Notes under the pieces: model-generated
Told to the model about the DNA's origin: nothing
What the model saw: only the letters and a program-made list of their open reading frames with translations
Databases searched by the model: none
Shown: piece by piece, positions 24,708-36,043 of the stretch
Layout: every line of letters begins with the position of its first letter
Position numbering within the stretch: the first letter of the stretch is position 1
Program-made: the position numbers and the translations under genes
DNA from: Neopestalotiopsis rosae
Taxonomy: Eukaryota > Ascomycota > Sordariomycetes > Amphisphaeriales > Sporocadaceae
Length of the DNA: 64,000 bases
Direction: 5' to 3'
NCBI GenBank assembly: GCA_023078685.1
Contig: JALGAS010000008.1
Span: 3,348,001 to 3,412,000 of the forward strand

Positions 24708-26035
24708 CTACAGAATCTCTCCGTCACTATCCGCAAGATTGAGTTCTCGAGTACTCCCCCAATCAGACTTGCCCCGAAGAGAATCCTTGCCGCCGTGGAC
24801 ACTCTCGTCCGGCACCGAAGACAACCGCCTCTCGTTTTGTGACTGGGTATGCGACTGCAGCGCCTGGCTGCGGTGCCGTGACTGCTTGGACTGCGTCTGG
24901 TGGCTCCCGAGGTCGACGCTGTTGGTCGAGTGCAGCTGGGTCGACGAGGTGAAGAGGCGCGGCATGAGCTTGGCGAGCACGGGGCGGCAGGCAGGCAGGC
25001 AGGCGGCGACGGAGCCGGTGCACAGCTCGAGAAAGGTGAAGAGGGCCGTGTTGTTGTTCTCCCAGCTCAGGTCGCTGGAGCCCACCACGGCGAACAGCGT
25101 CTTGACGCGGTAGGCGGATATGGCGCAGGGACTGGGAAAAAAAGAAGATTAAAGTTAGCGAGGTTGTAAAAACTCGGTTATCAGGAAGTGTGTAGTATGG
25201 ATAGTAAAAACTTACCAAAGAGCCAGCGCAAAGATTCCCGCGAGGAGAATCTTGTGGTTCCTGGACATTTGCAGCTGGAGCAGCGGCGGTATGGGTATAA
25301 GGAAGCAGGTGAGGTCGGTGACCATGTTGATGACGGCCACGGACAGCCAGAGGGCCAAGACGTTCATGCAGTGCCCCGGCGCGTTCTCGTCCCAGAAGCG
25401 CTGGACGGGGACGCAGATGAAGATTAGGAGAAACGACATGAGGATCGTCCAGACCGAGAGGACCACCATGACGCCAAAGTAAAAGCGGTAAAAGCGAGTG
25501 TCCTTGAATATCCGACAGTACTGCAAGATGATGGAGATCTTGACGAGATATATCGAAACGCTGTAGACGACCGTCGAGGTCAGAAAGGCCTAAGGAAGCT
25601 AGATTAGTCGTCATGCAGCCATTGGCAATCGCAGTAGTTTTTTTTACCTTCATGTATGAGACGTAGTCATCGTGTCCAATATCCCATCGATGTTTTCCCA
25701 TGCCAAAGTGGTACTCTGTGTAAACGGTTAGGATCAAATTTGTTCAAATAAAGACGGTACTAGGAGTTCTCTCATACCAAGGCCTACAGCGACTGCCGTA
25801 CCAATCAAGAAGACCTGGTTGCATGTAATGTTAGCATCACTTTCCTCGACATATTCTACTCGGGAGGCTTTGGACTCACCCAGCCAGCAAGCATGAGAAC
25901 GTCATCCTTTCCAAAGGAGTGCAATAGAATGTGACGTGAATATATTCGAGCCGCTAATGTCGCCGAGGCAATGATGCTGCCGAGAATAACAATAATAAGG
26001 ACAGCATTCGACCTAGTATCCGTGACGTCGGCCAT
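24708..26035 (-). CDS. Fungal rhodopsin-domain (Pth11/SAT4-like) seven-helix membrane protein
   Basis: Model on the minus strand: exons 26035-25880, 25814-25778, 25715-25648, 25589-25216, 25131-24708, all GT-AG and in phase, 352 aa. The N-terminus is short (MADVTDTRSN) and leads straight into helix 1 (VLIIVILGSIIASATLAARI). The pattern of helices, the GKDDVLMLAGW sequence after helix 1, the tract YSVSIYLVKISIILQYCRIF and a C-terminal AACLPACRPVLAKL match the fungal rhodopsin-domain family that includes Pth11-related receptors and SAT4-annotated proteins. There is no N-terminal CFEM domain. The cytosolic tail of about 90 residues is Ser/Gln/Asp-rich. Some members act in surface sensing and pathogenicity, but most have no known ligand, so function here is open. 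A 37-base exon 2 makes the model easy to mis-predict. Confidence 0.87.
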
Positions 26036-26170
26036 GACAAGAAGGTCACGGCGCCGTGTAGTTGGAAATATAGAATGTTGTATGTAATGAAAATGTTGTT
26101 GTCGATGTGTTGTTGTTATTGTTCATCCGCAAGTGGACCAAGGTCGGAAGAGAAGCCGACCCGCAATCAT

Positions 26171-26190
26171 TGGGCTGGGCTGGGCTGGGC
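26171..26190. repeat. TGGGC tandem repeat (four copies)
   Basis: Four exact tandem copies of TGGGC about 140 bases upstream of the rhodopsin-domain start codon, therefore in its promoter or 5' leader. Confidence 0.85.
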
Positions 26191-28597
26191 GGAGGCTTGG
26201 CTTGTATATGTATATGTTGTTTAGTCGCAAGGAGAGACGGTTGAAGAATTATAAGCAGAAGAATACTCGAAACTAGAACGACATTGTACAAAGTAAGAAC
26301 CCCAGATTTTACACTGCAGCTCAGTGTCTCTGGATCGGAGACATCTCCGTAGGGGTATATGGTAAGGCGTAAGGCATGAAATTGATGTGATGGGAAAGCA
26401 GAGCGAGGCACAGGGGAGGGTTGCTTTTCTCTTAAGAGCCCAGACATATGACTGACCAGTCACCACTCAAAAAGGACGCTAGGAAACTCCTCCAAAGACT
26501 ACTGTGTAGAATGTCTCTCAAAGGCTAGCCAAGCTTGGTTCTATAGTATCCATAGTAGTCAGGCACGTCGTGGGGTATGTCGTAGGCGATGCATCTGGAA
26601 AGCTTGTTGGACGCTAGATCCGCAAGCCATCGGAACGCTTTTCCCGCCTTCAAATCTCTTTTTCTCTCTTGAGTCTCGTCTGTCTGTTGACTTGTGAACG
26701 CCCAGCCCCAGCCCCAGCCCAGGCGCTGGTTCCAATGTTGCTTTGGCCGTTTGCTTCTTCTCTTGGACTTCTTGGATCATCTCCGCACATGTGTTGCCAT
26801 GGCTTGTGTCATGATCTGACGAGTGTGGCATTCAGTTCCGCTAAGCTTAGTATTAGGAGGGTATTGAATCTAAAATCGATTCTAGTGTCCAACTTGCCAT
26901 AGCTTGCCAAACTTGCCAGAAAGGCGAAACTTATCTTTCGGACGACACTTCTAGGCGAGGCATCGTTTCAATCAGCCTTCGGAAAGCCTCGTCAGAGACT
27001 CAGAGTCCGGCAAATTCTAATATGGCAAATGCCGTTCATTACTTTCATATGCCACAAAGGACCCAGCTAGGTTACTGTTGTACTGCTTGTGCTTGCGTGT
27101 ATGCATCCTACTATGACTTGATCACGAACGCCCTCTCTCGCTCTCGTTCATCAGGGCTCGATCCCTCCCTCCCTCTCTCTCTACATCATACGATGGCTAA
27201 CCCCCCAGGCTGTAACTTGCAGTCGCATATATAAGTAGCACCATATAGCCTCTGGTCAAGGCCGATAGCTGCGCGAGTCACGAACCTGGGGGGTTGAATC
27301 CATATGCCAAGGATATAACCTGGCAAGCTGAGGTGACGTTTCCGGGAATAAGCGGGCAACCTGGTTATATATATATCAAAAGGAGATAAGGAGAGTGGAA
27401 AGGGCTGGCTCTTGGCGTTCAAAGCGTTCAATGATTGTCTTTGTCGCCGGCAGGCAGAGAAATTCATCTGAAGAAAAGAGGACATCAATTGGGCTCATCA
27501 TACGTGTTCTCACCATCGTGTACACTCACCAAACACTACAAAGTTTTACACTTGCAAGAATGATGCAAAGAATATTCCAAATCAGACCCTTTTTTTTCAA
27601 GATTCCCTAGATTCCCCTCGATTCCCTCCATACCAGATTGAACTAACGTTAGGTCACTGTTAGGCCACCCTAAGTCACTGATCTCAAGGAAAGATGGAGG
27701 GTGGGAAGCTTCAACTACAAGTAAAATAACGGTCCATATTGAGGATAGACTTCCCTCGGCCCCGGAAAACATAGTCGTTCATAGACTAGATCAGATTTCC
27801 TAGTTCTCTTGTTCTCGAGCTAGTAGTTCAGCGCCCACCCCACTTTCCGTTGCCGCGAACTGCCCAGTGAACGCCAGACGCCCAGTGGCTTCGGGGCAAA
27901 CGAGTACGAGCCTACCGAAGCCTACAGAGGGCTTGAGGGCTTGAGGGCTCCCGGGCTACTGTAGTAGTCCGCGGGTCAGTCTACCACCACCATTACCACC
28001 AGCAAACTTGACTAAGGTTACTCCGTACGGGTGGGCTAATAACTTGATTTCATTCCCACCACAAAGCGAGTGACTGACTAACTGCTTCATCTCCAACCTG
28101 CAGTAGCTCCAAGTTGATTGGGCTGGAATTTGATGATCATAGTCCTATGTATGTTGCCTCGCAGCGCCCAGACAATTGACGCCGGTACTTGGACGTTATT
28201 TTGCTTTTTTGCTTTTTTTTGCCAAGCTGAGAAGTTGAACCCCATTCCTAGGGAAGGACGCTATTGTCACCGGAAAACTTGTGCGTAGATCTGCCCTGTC
28301 TGGTTGCTTTCCGACTCGCTGGGCCTACTTGGCACAGGAGATAGCGCCCCGCGCGACACGAATGCTATTTTCAATTTTCCTTTACACAGCCATCAACGAT
28401 CAAACACTCTTTTCTTTTCCTTTCCCATCTTTGCTGTTGCCTTTGCTGTTCTGTGCGCTCGGGGTAGATTTTCCCCCTGTATGATCTGCGGCAGCGATCT
28501 AGGAAATTATCCTGCTGCCATTACCACCCACCAGGTAGGTGCTGGGCCGCAATGACCCAGCCCAGCCCAGCAACCCAGTCAGCAGTTAGCGAGGAGA

Positions 28598-28620
28598 TGG
28601 AGAGAGAGAGAGAGAGAGAG
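28598..28620. repeat. GA microsatellite
   Basis: An uninterrupted GA run of 23 bases in intergenic sequence. Confidence 0.9.
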
Positions 28621-31521
28621 CAATGGGAAAGTGAATGGCGCAATTCCATGGTTCCAGACTCCAAATCTCTCTTCATCAGAGTCTCATCCTAGATGGTCCC
28701 CGATGACTGATGTTTGGAGCACAGACATCAGAGTACGTACTCCAATTAATACTTGCCCATATTAGATCTGTTATATAGATCTTGTTTTTGATATACCCAA
28801 TCAGAACGTAAAGGGTAACTTTTGAGCGACGGAACCGCTTCACGTACTATGTAAGTTGCTAAGAGTTGCATACTCCTTTATTTCATCATCGTCACCACCA
28901 GGAAATTCCGAAAGAAAGGAAACCAAATAAAGGGACCTGAAGCTAATCCAGCCTTTCGGGTGGGTGTCGTTCCTGTCTGGTCTTGTTCCTGCTTTGTGCA
29001 AGTAAGTCCCTGCTTTTGTGGCTATTGAATTCTTAGCTCCAACGAACGAGCTCCGGAAACTCCATCCAGACCTTCCACTATGGTTGCAGTCGCAAAAGTA
29101 TAGGCTGTGTGGCTGTCGTCTACCATGAAATAATTCATCCATGGAAGCCCAGAATCCGGTTTGATGAAGTGACCCCAAGAGCCAGCCGCGATTCTCTGCC
29201 ATGAAACGCGCCGCCTCGAGATGGGTGCGAGTTTGTTTGAAAGGCGTCAGATGAGTAAGCTGAGGATGTCAGTAGCCGATGAGTTATAGACACGGCCAGA
29301 CGTTTCTTCTACTCTGCACATAATGCAGCCCTTCGGCAACTTCAATACTGGCATTTGCCGTAGAACCAAGTGCAGCTTTTACCCCAACTTCGAACGACAT
29401 ACCCGTGGGTTCATCGGCTCCACAAAATCTGGACGGAGGCTGTAGTTTAGACATGCAGGCATCGTGGGAAAGACCTGCATGACCCACGCGTGCTTCTTTC
29501 TTGTCCTCGCCTGAGTATATCGTACGTTCAATGTAGTATCGCGATATATTTTCTGAGCGGTCCGGACCGCGAAAATTTCCTAATCTGCACTCGCATGATC
29601 TGAGCGCTTCAGATTGCGACCTGATCATCAAAGAGTATATACGTGCAAAGCTGCCGGCATATCGATCTTCAATGTGATTAAGATCTTTGCCCATCAGACG
29701 GTCGATGGGCTGAGTGGAAAAAGCGCGGCTACAACCGGGTGAACCAATCATTGCCACAAGGCTGTTCATGTGTTGAGGTGCTGGTTCACGACCTGCATAT
29801 CCTATATTGCAAATGCCGTCCTAAATGCCGATTGCCAATGCCCTACACCGGATCAGCCATGGCCTGGAATTCTTTCCTATACAGGCCATTGAGTCAGCGC
29901 CCAATTCAGATGACCTGTCCATGAATTTATCTGCAGAGACGAAAACGAAACCGACCAAATGCCAAAGCCTGATGGCCAAGAAGAAATTTCAAGTCTCGCC
30001 AAGACTATGAGAATGACAGATTTCCGGATCTCCATATCGTACGTGTCGGGAAACTTGAGCGGTAATACATGTGTGATGCTGGAGTCTACCCCGGGATTCA
30101 TCTGCTTCTCTCTCATTACAGGATTATTTTGCCGCGTATGATGATCACGTTCCAGGCCACCGATGGGCACTCTCCTAGAAGGGAATTTCTCGTGTGGTTC
30201 ACCATCAGTGGCGCCTTCGACTTGTGTTTAATCATCATTGCAGACGGAGCACGATCCGTTGCGCATACGACGATTCCCGGTTTCGACTTCGAAGACCAAC
30301 TTCAGGCTGATCCAGATATTCCTTCATCAACTTCATGATCTCTAGATCAGGGGCTCAGGGCACGGCAATTGTGATCAAAAATTTTGGAATGGTGTGATGT
30401 GGCGGCTGCAATTTTCAAGAGGGATCGTCTTGATGAGACGTGGCAATCGTGCCATCCAGCTCATTCGAGATGGCCCTCGTATATCCAAGAGCAAGGCATC
30501 GAATACCGAGATAGGCTCCTTGATGTAAAGCACTCAAGTTGCTGTAGCGGACGATTTAATTCAGCGAATAAACAAAACAGTACTTACATATTTGTTCTTC
30601 GCTCGCCCGAAACCAACTACTATCAAAAGGTTGACAGCAGACAATATATGGAAAGTTTCACGTTCTCGAATGTTGTCCATTGCTACCCAGCTGGGGTAAA
30701 AACAAGTAAATGGTCTTTAATTTAATGCAAAAATCAAGGCAACACCATCGCGAGAAACTACTGAAGCGATGTTCCAGTGGCAGTGTAGCATGAAAAAGCC
30801 TATATTTGCAAACGTATCTAGACAATGGTATTGCTGTATTGTCATATGTTTCATCTACCGGGCACTGTGATCAACGCTTTGGACCGTTACAGAGAGATAT
30901 GACCAGGTATACAGTGCCACCACGAGACACCTGACCATCGACTATTGCTCACTGAGAATGTAACGCGTCATCTTAGGAACGATTTTGCCACCTGCAATTC
31001 TGAGAGCAATTGCTGTCCGAGTGGAAAACTCCCGAGAGAACTGAGCCAAAAGCCGAATTAACAAATCGAGGACTCATTGAAGATATTTTTCACCGCAATC
31101 TTAGTCTTCACGAAGGGAATGCCGGCCCAATGCATCCATCTAGGTTCAGCCTGATTTAATTACTGCAATACGTATTGTGCACAAGCTTGGAATGGCACCT
31201 AGAAGCCGTGTTCTGATTCTTTCTTAAGAAGGACCTCTAATTCATATTGCAGGAAGGAATGCCTTCATGCTTTCTGAATCGGCTACACGAAATGTCATCA
31301 GTGGGAAATCAGTGCCGTGGCCGGTCTCCTTAATCCACGTATATACGACCTCTTTTATAGTAGAGTATCATGATTGCCACCGCCGCCTTCCCTCTTATGT
31401 CGTGGCCTGCCACCTGACACCTGAAGGACCGGTCTATTAGGAGTCAGCTCATTGTTGGGCGCTTCGAATCGAACTATGACTGCGAGGCCTCCGGGCCTAT
31501 CGACTTGAAAGTCATGCGTAG

Positions 31522-33054
31522 TCAAGACATGCCAAAAAATATCACTTGTACCGTGGTATCGTCTCTGATCCATCTCGACAGTGGGGGCTCAAAACTCAAT
31601 GCCGAGCAAACCATTTCCTCATGAGCTCCACCCAGACCGTTGCGTATGAGGTGGACTGCTACATTCGAGTCTTGGTAGGTTGCCCTTGCGTCCGAATACC
31701 AACAACGAGACCTACCGAATCTGACTGGGCCGGCATCGGTAAGGGGTGAGTGACTTTCCGGGTTCGCTCCCTTTGTCGTTACTTCAGACCATTGGCTGAC
31801 GAGATCAACGGCGTTCTGATTGCCCATCGTATCCCACAGACCGTCTGTTGCTTGGATGAGGAAGAATGGCGAATCACCCAAAGGAAGATGTAACGTGCTA
31901 ATAACGGGTACTGCAGTCAGGTACGGACCATCACTGAAGCCTGGATACATTGCACCTCCGGGTTCCTTCCAGGCATTGTACTCTGCGCGCAGTCTCTCTC
32001 GAAGCTCCGTGTTCCATTTGTAGACACCGTCGCCAAATGAACGCGACGGCTGCATACCATATATCCGCCCTCTGCTCCGGAATATGTTGGGCTCGTCCGG
32101 GAACTGTGCCTTGAGCCTGGCCACCTCGTCCGGATTGGAGCCAGTCTGATCCTTGGTGAGAGGGTGGACAGCCCAGCTCCCGTCTGCCGTTTGACAACCC
32201 AAAACGGCGCGGCAGTCACCAGTGGAAGCCACGTGAAGCTTGCGGGACGAGGGATCGTACAAGGTGAGCAGAGCGCATGCCCCGGAATACGCTGGCTCGA
32301 GCCGCTTAATTTTTTCCGGATAGGACAAGTCGCTCTCAATGATATCCAGGGCATTTTTCACCAAACGATCGTCCAAATTCGCAAAGGCAGATTCAATGGC
32401 CTTATGAATCGCTTCGTCGTTAATGACGCCATTGTCACTAGGCTCAAGCTGACTCAGGGCTTGCCGTACGCATGGCAGCAATTCTCGGGAGAGAACATGC
32501 GCAGTCTGCCAGCCATTGTGCCCATCAAATACGCCCCACGCCATCCAGTAGTCGGGTTTCCCTGTCGCATCTGTTTTGTTTTGGAATGGACTCGGAAACT
32601 TTCCATGAATATAGGCGTCCTCGCAGACCTGATTGGAACCGAGCTGGGCGCCGTCGTACCTAACCACACCAGGGGCAACGCCATCAAGGCAGGAATATGC
32701 AAATTCATTCAATTTGGCATTGGCGCCTTCAGATATCATGACAGGTGGAAGACGCTCGACTGAAGAGCCAGAATGTCCGACATAGGGAACCTTGGCGCGT
32801 TGTAATTCGGGTGTAGGCAGGGCCGCCTCTCGGAATTTGTCGTCATTGGTGGCCGTGAAATTCTGCAAGACTATCGTGAGCCCCGACCCGGTTGCCAGTG
32901 CAGCACCAAAGAATGCCAAAGCAGGCAAGGAAGCGCCTCTTGCTTTCCTCGCCGGCTTGGTCGAGAGTAATCGCGCTGGTCCCGCGAAGGAGGGACTCCG
33001 CAACCAAGCCGCCCCAGGACGTCGATGGCACAAGGGAACGCGCCGCGCCCACAT
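31522..33054 (-). CDS. PTC5: Mitochondrial PP2C-type protein phosphatase, PTC5-like
   Basis: A single uninterrupted frame of 510 aa. Residues 1-40 are Arg/Ala/Ser-rich without acids and include RLLST, as expected of a mitochondrial presequence. A hydrophobic segment follows at about 43-64, suggesting an inner-membrane anchor. The PP2C fold runs from about 130 to the end with the expected metal and phosphate motifs: CEDAYIHG (D146), WGVFDGHNG (D177-G178-H179), a STGDCRAVLG block, SRSFGD, QATDGLWD and the closing RDDTTVQVIFF. PTC5-type enzymes are Mg/Mn-dependent Ser/Thr phosphatases that reactivate pyruvate dehydrogenase by dephosphorylating its E1 alpha subunit. The 510-aa length and the Asn in DGHNG suit that branch. 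The start is the first ATG, giving the presequence. The next gene lies about 3 kb away in the opposite direction. Confidence 0.92.
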   Translation of the reverse strand: MWARRVPLCHRRPGAAWLRSPSFAGPARLLSTKPARKARGASLPALAFFGAALATGSGLTIVLQNFTATNDDKFREAALPTPELQRAKVPYVGHSGSSVERLPPVMISEGANAKLNEFAYSCLDGVAPGVVRYDGAQLGSNQVCEDAYIHGKFPSPFQNKTDATGKPDYWMAWGVFDGHNGWQTAHVLSRELLPCVRQALSQLEPSDNGVINDEAIHKAIESAFANLDDRLVKNALDIIESDLSYPEKIKRLEPAYSGACALLTLYDPSSRKLHVASTGDCRAVLGCQTADGSWAVHPLTKDQTGSNPDEVARLKAQFPDEPNIFRSRGRIYGMQPSRSFGDGVYKWNTELRERLRAEYNAWKEPGGAMYPGFSDGPYLTAVPVISTLHLPLGDSPFFLIQATDGLWDTMGNQNAVDLVSQWSEVTTKGANPESHSPLTDAGPVRFGRSRCWYSDARATYQDSNVAVHLIRNGLGGAHEEMVCSALSFEPPLSRWIRDDTTVQVIFFGMS

Positions 33055-36043
33055 GGTGTGGAAGTGGTGTTAAGCAGCTGTCAGCGTGCCATGTAATTCT
33101 TTTGTCATGATATGATTGTAGATAATATGGTTTCTTTGGACGTAGTATTGGCAAGGGTTTTCGAAAGAGATAAATTCAGCTCTGGCAATAGCCTATGGGG
33201 ACATTGAGATGATCTCTGGTGACCTTGTCTGTTGCGACATGTAAACACAGCATATCAACGCCAAGCCAGACGATCATGACATGCTTCTGAATGAAGTCTA
33301 CTTCCATATGCTTGGTGATGTCTCATTGACAAAAACTACCGTCCTCTGCATAACCCGGGCATTTGCTTTGAGATATGCGGTTTATGCAATTTGTGCAACG
33401 ACGCGGCTTGAAACCTAGCTACTCGCCTGCGTTGTCGGTCGGTGTCCTCCGTTTGCGGGACTACCGTGATTGAAGTCTATACAGTCATCCAGCCATTTGA
33501 TCCGTATACGTATCCGTAGAAGAGCAAAAGTAATCTAGCAATCGAGGTGAATACATCCCATATTATATCAAGTCCGTCAGCTTTCTTTCTAGCCATTTAT
33601 TCACACATCTGAGTGTTGCCCGTGGTGTTTCTACGGACGACAACCGGAGCAGACGAGGATAAGATAAGCTTATCGTCTATCTCTTATCGATGTGACGTAA
33701 CCGGTCAACCATGACGAGTTTCGAGACAGTTGGGATTCAATGATTCCTGTCGGATGCCTTTTTCAAAACAATGACGCCCAATCGCCATCTTGCAGAAGTG
33801 GAATTCGTGAGATATGGACAAATGGCGACAAACGCGCCTGCTACGGACGCTTATTTACGGTAAGATGGCCCAGTCCTCGTGGTCTATCTTCCCGTTAATG
33901 ACCGGCATCAGCTGACCATGAAGCTTGCCGCGTCATGCTCGTTAGTCGGGGTACTTGTTAGGCTATGTTGGGCAGGCAAAGCAGGTAGCTGGCTGGGTGG
34001 CTGCTGGTAGGTAGGCTTGATAAGGTCCCATAATAGGGTCCTTGGCTACCTCTTAGACGCGCGCCCGTAAAAACGATGAAAGACGCAACAATAGAGTTTG
34101 GTCCATCCTCGAGAGCGGGTTACTAAAACTGGATGCTGCTGATCGATCTTACAAATGCTTGAATCGCCTACGATAGGACCCCTTCCCGCCTCGTTGGATC
34201 GATCTTGGTGAGGGTTTACCGTGTGACTAAAAGGTGACGCGACCACCAAGTGAGTATTGTGCCTGCGTCAGTCTGTATAAGCCATGCAATGGTTTGTCCA
34301 GGGGAGTTCCTAGAAAGAGAGGTAACGACGAGGTAAGTACACGAATGTAATAGATGCCAGTATTGGTCAGAGGACAAAAACAGATGACGCAGTTGGGTGC
34401 CTTGTCCATTGGGAACGTGAGGTTCCTGCGTGGTCTCACCTGAATTCGGTAGTGTCGGGACACTGTCATTGTTACCTCCCAATCGAAACCACCCTCTCAA
34501 AGGACGCTCATGCGTGCCATGACATCCCGCTGCGAAGTTCTGGACGCCGAAGTCAGCAAAGCCAGCAAAGACAGAACGTGGGCTGCCGCATCCCGCTGTT
34601 GTGGACTCGGATCTGAGTCATGGACATTCAGCACACATGCAGCAGGCAGTTGATTGGGAGGCTTTGGTTAGGCACAGAGTATACTGGCTGGCTTCCATCC
34701 GTACTCGGGGCACTGAAAAGCGGCACTCTGGTTTGTCTGGGAAGGGTTGGAAACTGGAGCTGCGGGGAGTTTCCCCTCCTCCATTATCGCTGCATAATCC
34801 CCCGCTATGATTGCGGTGAATACAAGTTACCCGTGGCACCAACTAGCAGCTTTGAGATCGCCCCCAATCTACCAATGGTTCAGCGATTAGAAGCTTCCAT
34901 CTCCACCAGACCACCCCAAGCACCCCTATACCAGCGCCTCCCTCTTTGTTCTTTTATGCAGGGCACAAGGAACCAGAAAGTATGCCCAGGTGCCGGTTGA
35001 TCTTAAAGTTACCGGCAACACCAACAGATGTGCCGGCTTGAAACGGTATATCTATTCCTGGTTGCAAGCAACTACCTCGACTACTCAGCTGCTGTAGCTC
35101 CTGTTGAGGAGGAGATGGGAAAGAGGGTGGGATGTCATGCAATCTTAGATTATCCAGAGCAGATTACATATACATGGCATCATGTACCATTTGTCTGTGA
35201 ATCTAGTTGGGTAATATACCTAAATATACTACTGCTGTACTATGTAAGTGTATTCATTTGTACATTGGCAGCGGCACCCCGACTGACTGCGACCTTTCTA
35301 ACCTCCATTCCAATCTTGGCCCCATGCCATGCTTGCCTTGGCCCAGCTGCTGACCTGCCTGACCCTGGTTTCGGCATGACCCATAGTTGTGCCATAGGCC
35401 ATCTGCCCCGCGCTTGTCCATGTTCCGCCCAGCCAGGTTGGTAGTGGGTAGGTATCATTGTACCTATCTCTCGCCCTGCCTATCCGACTAGTGTAGAGTC
35501 GCCGATCCTGGGTCCTCACCTCCGGTTCTGTCTCGTCTCGTCGTCTCGTTGCAACTGCTTGCCGTGTTGTTGCGATCCTTTCTTGCTCTGTTTGTCATAT
35601 TCTTGAAAACAATACTATCAACAATACTCGTGCGCTTCTTGACTGCGAATCGTCTTATTTCTTTCCGTAGTCGAAAGACAACCAACTCCCGTGAGGTGCC
35701 AACAACCTCCTTGTGCATAACCATCGTGCTCGCCTCGGCTGGCGATCATCCACTCCTTTATCTCTCCAGCTTCCCCTCCCCCGCTGCTCTCGAACGACAG
35801 GCGCGTAAACCCGCGCTCGTTGTTACTCCTTTGTTCTCGCCGAAGCCTTCGACTCGTCTCCCCAGACGTGTTCATACTATATCGAATACCACAACATAGA
35901 GATATTGACGCGATCATCGGTACTACCCCCGCCGTGTCGACGTGCAACCGCTTTGCGACACCTCTCTCGAGCCAGGCTCCTACCAGAGCCGCTCAGCTGG
36001 TGGGCAGGCAACTGTCTTCCAGCAGTCTGGTAACGCTTCTTGA
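33055..36043. promoter_or_regulatory. 3 kb divergent upstream region (PTC5-like and BCAS3-like genes)
   Basis: Both flanking genes start here and point away from each other. The part from about 35,480 to 36,040 on the plus strand is CT-rich (repeats such as tctcgtctcgtcgtctcgtt), consistent with promoter and 5' leader of the plus-strand gene. GTAGGTAGGC-like repeats occur near 33,990-34,020. Open frames here show no domain. Confidence 0.45.

Larger units (their letters stand above)
26036..31521. other. 5.5 kb gene-poor region
   Basis: Upstream flank of the rhodopsin-domain gene and 3' flank of the PP2C gene. It has TGGGC repeats at 26171-26190, a GA microsatellite at 28598-28620 and a patch at about 29.3-30.35 kb where frames look protein-like but are broken by stops. 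No intact gene is recognisable. Confidence 0.5.

Noticed and set aside
24763..25737. 324-codon minus-strand frame across the rhodopsin-domain gene
   Set aside because: It reads through introns in a frame giving Arg/His/Leu-rich sequence; the spliced model gives clean transmembrane helices in another frame.
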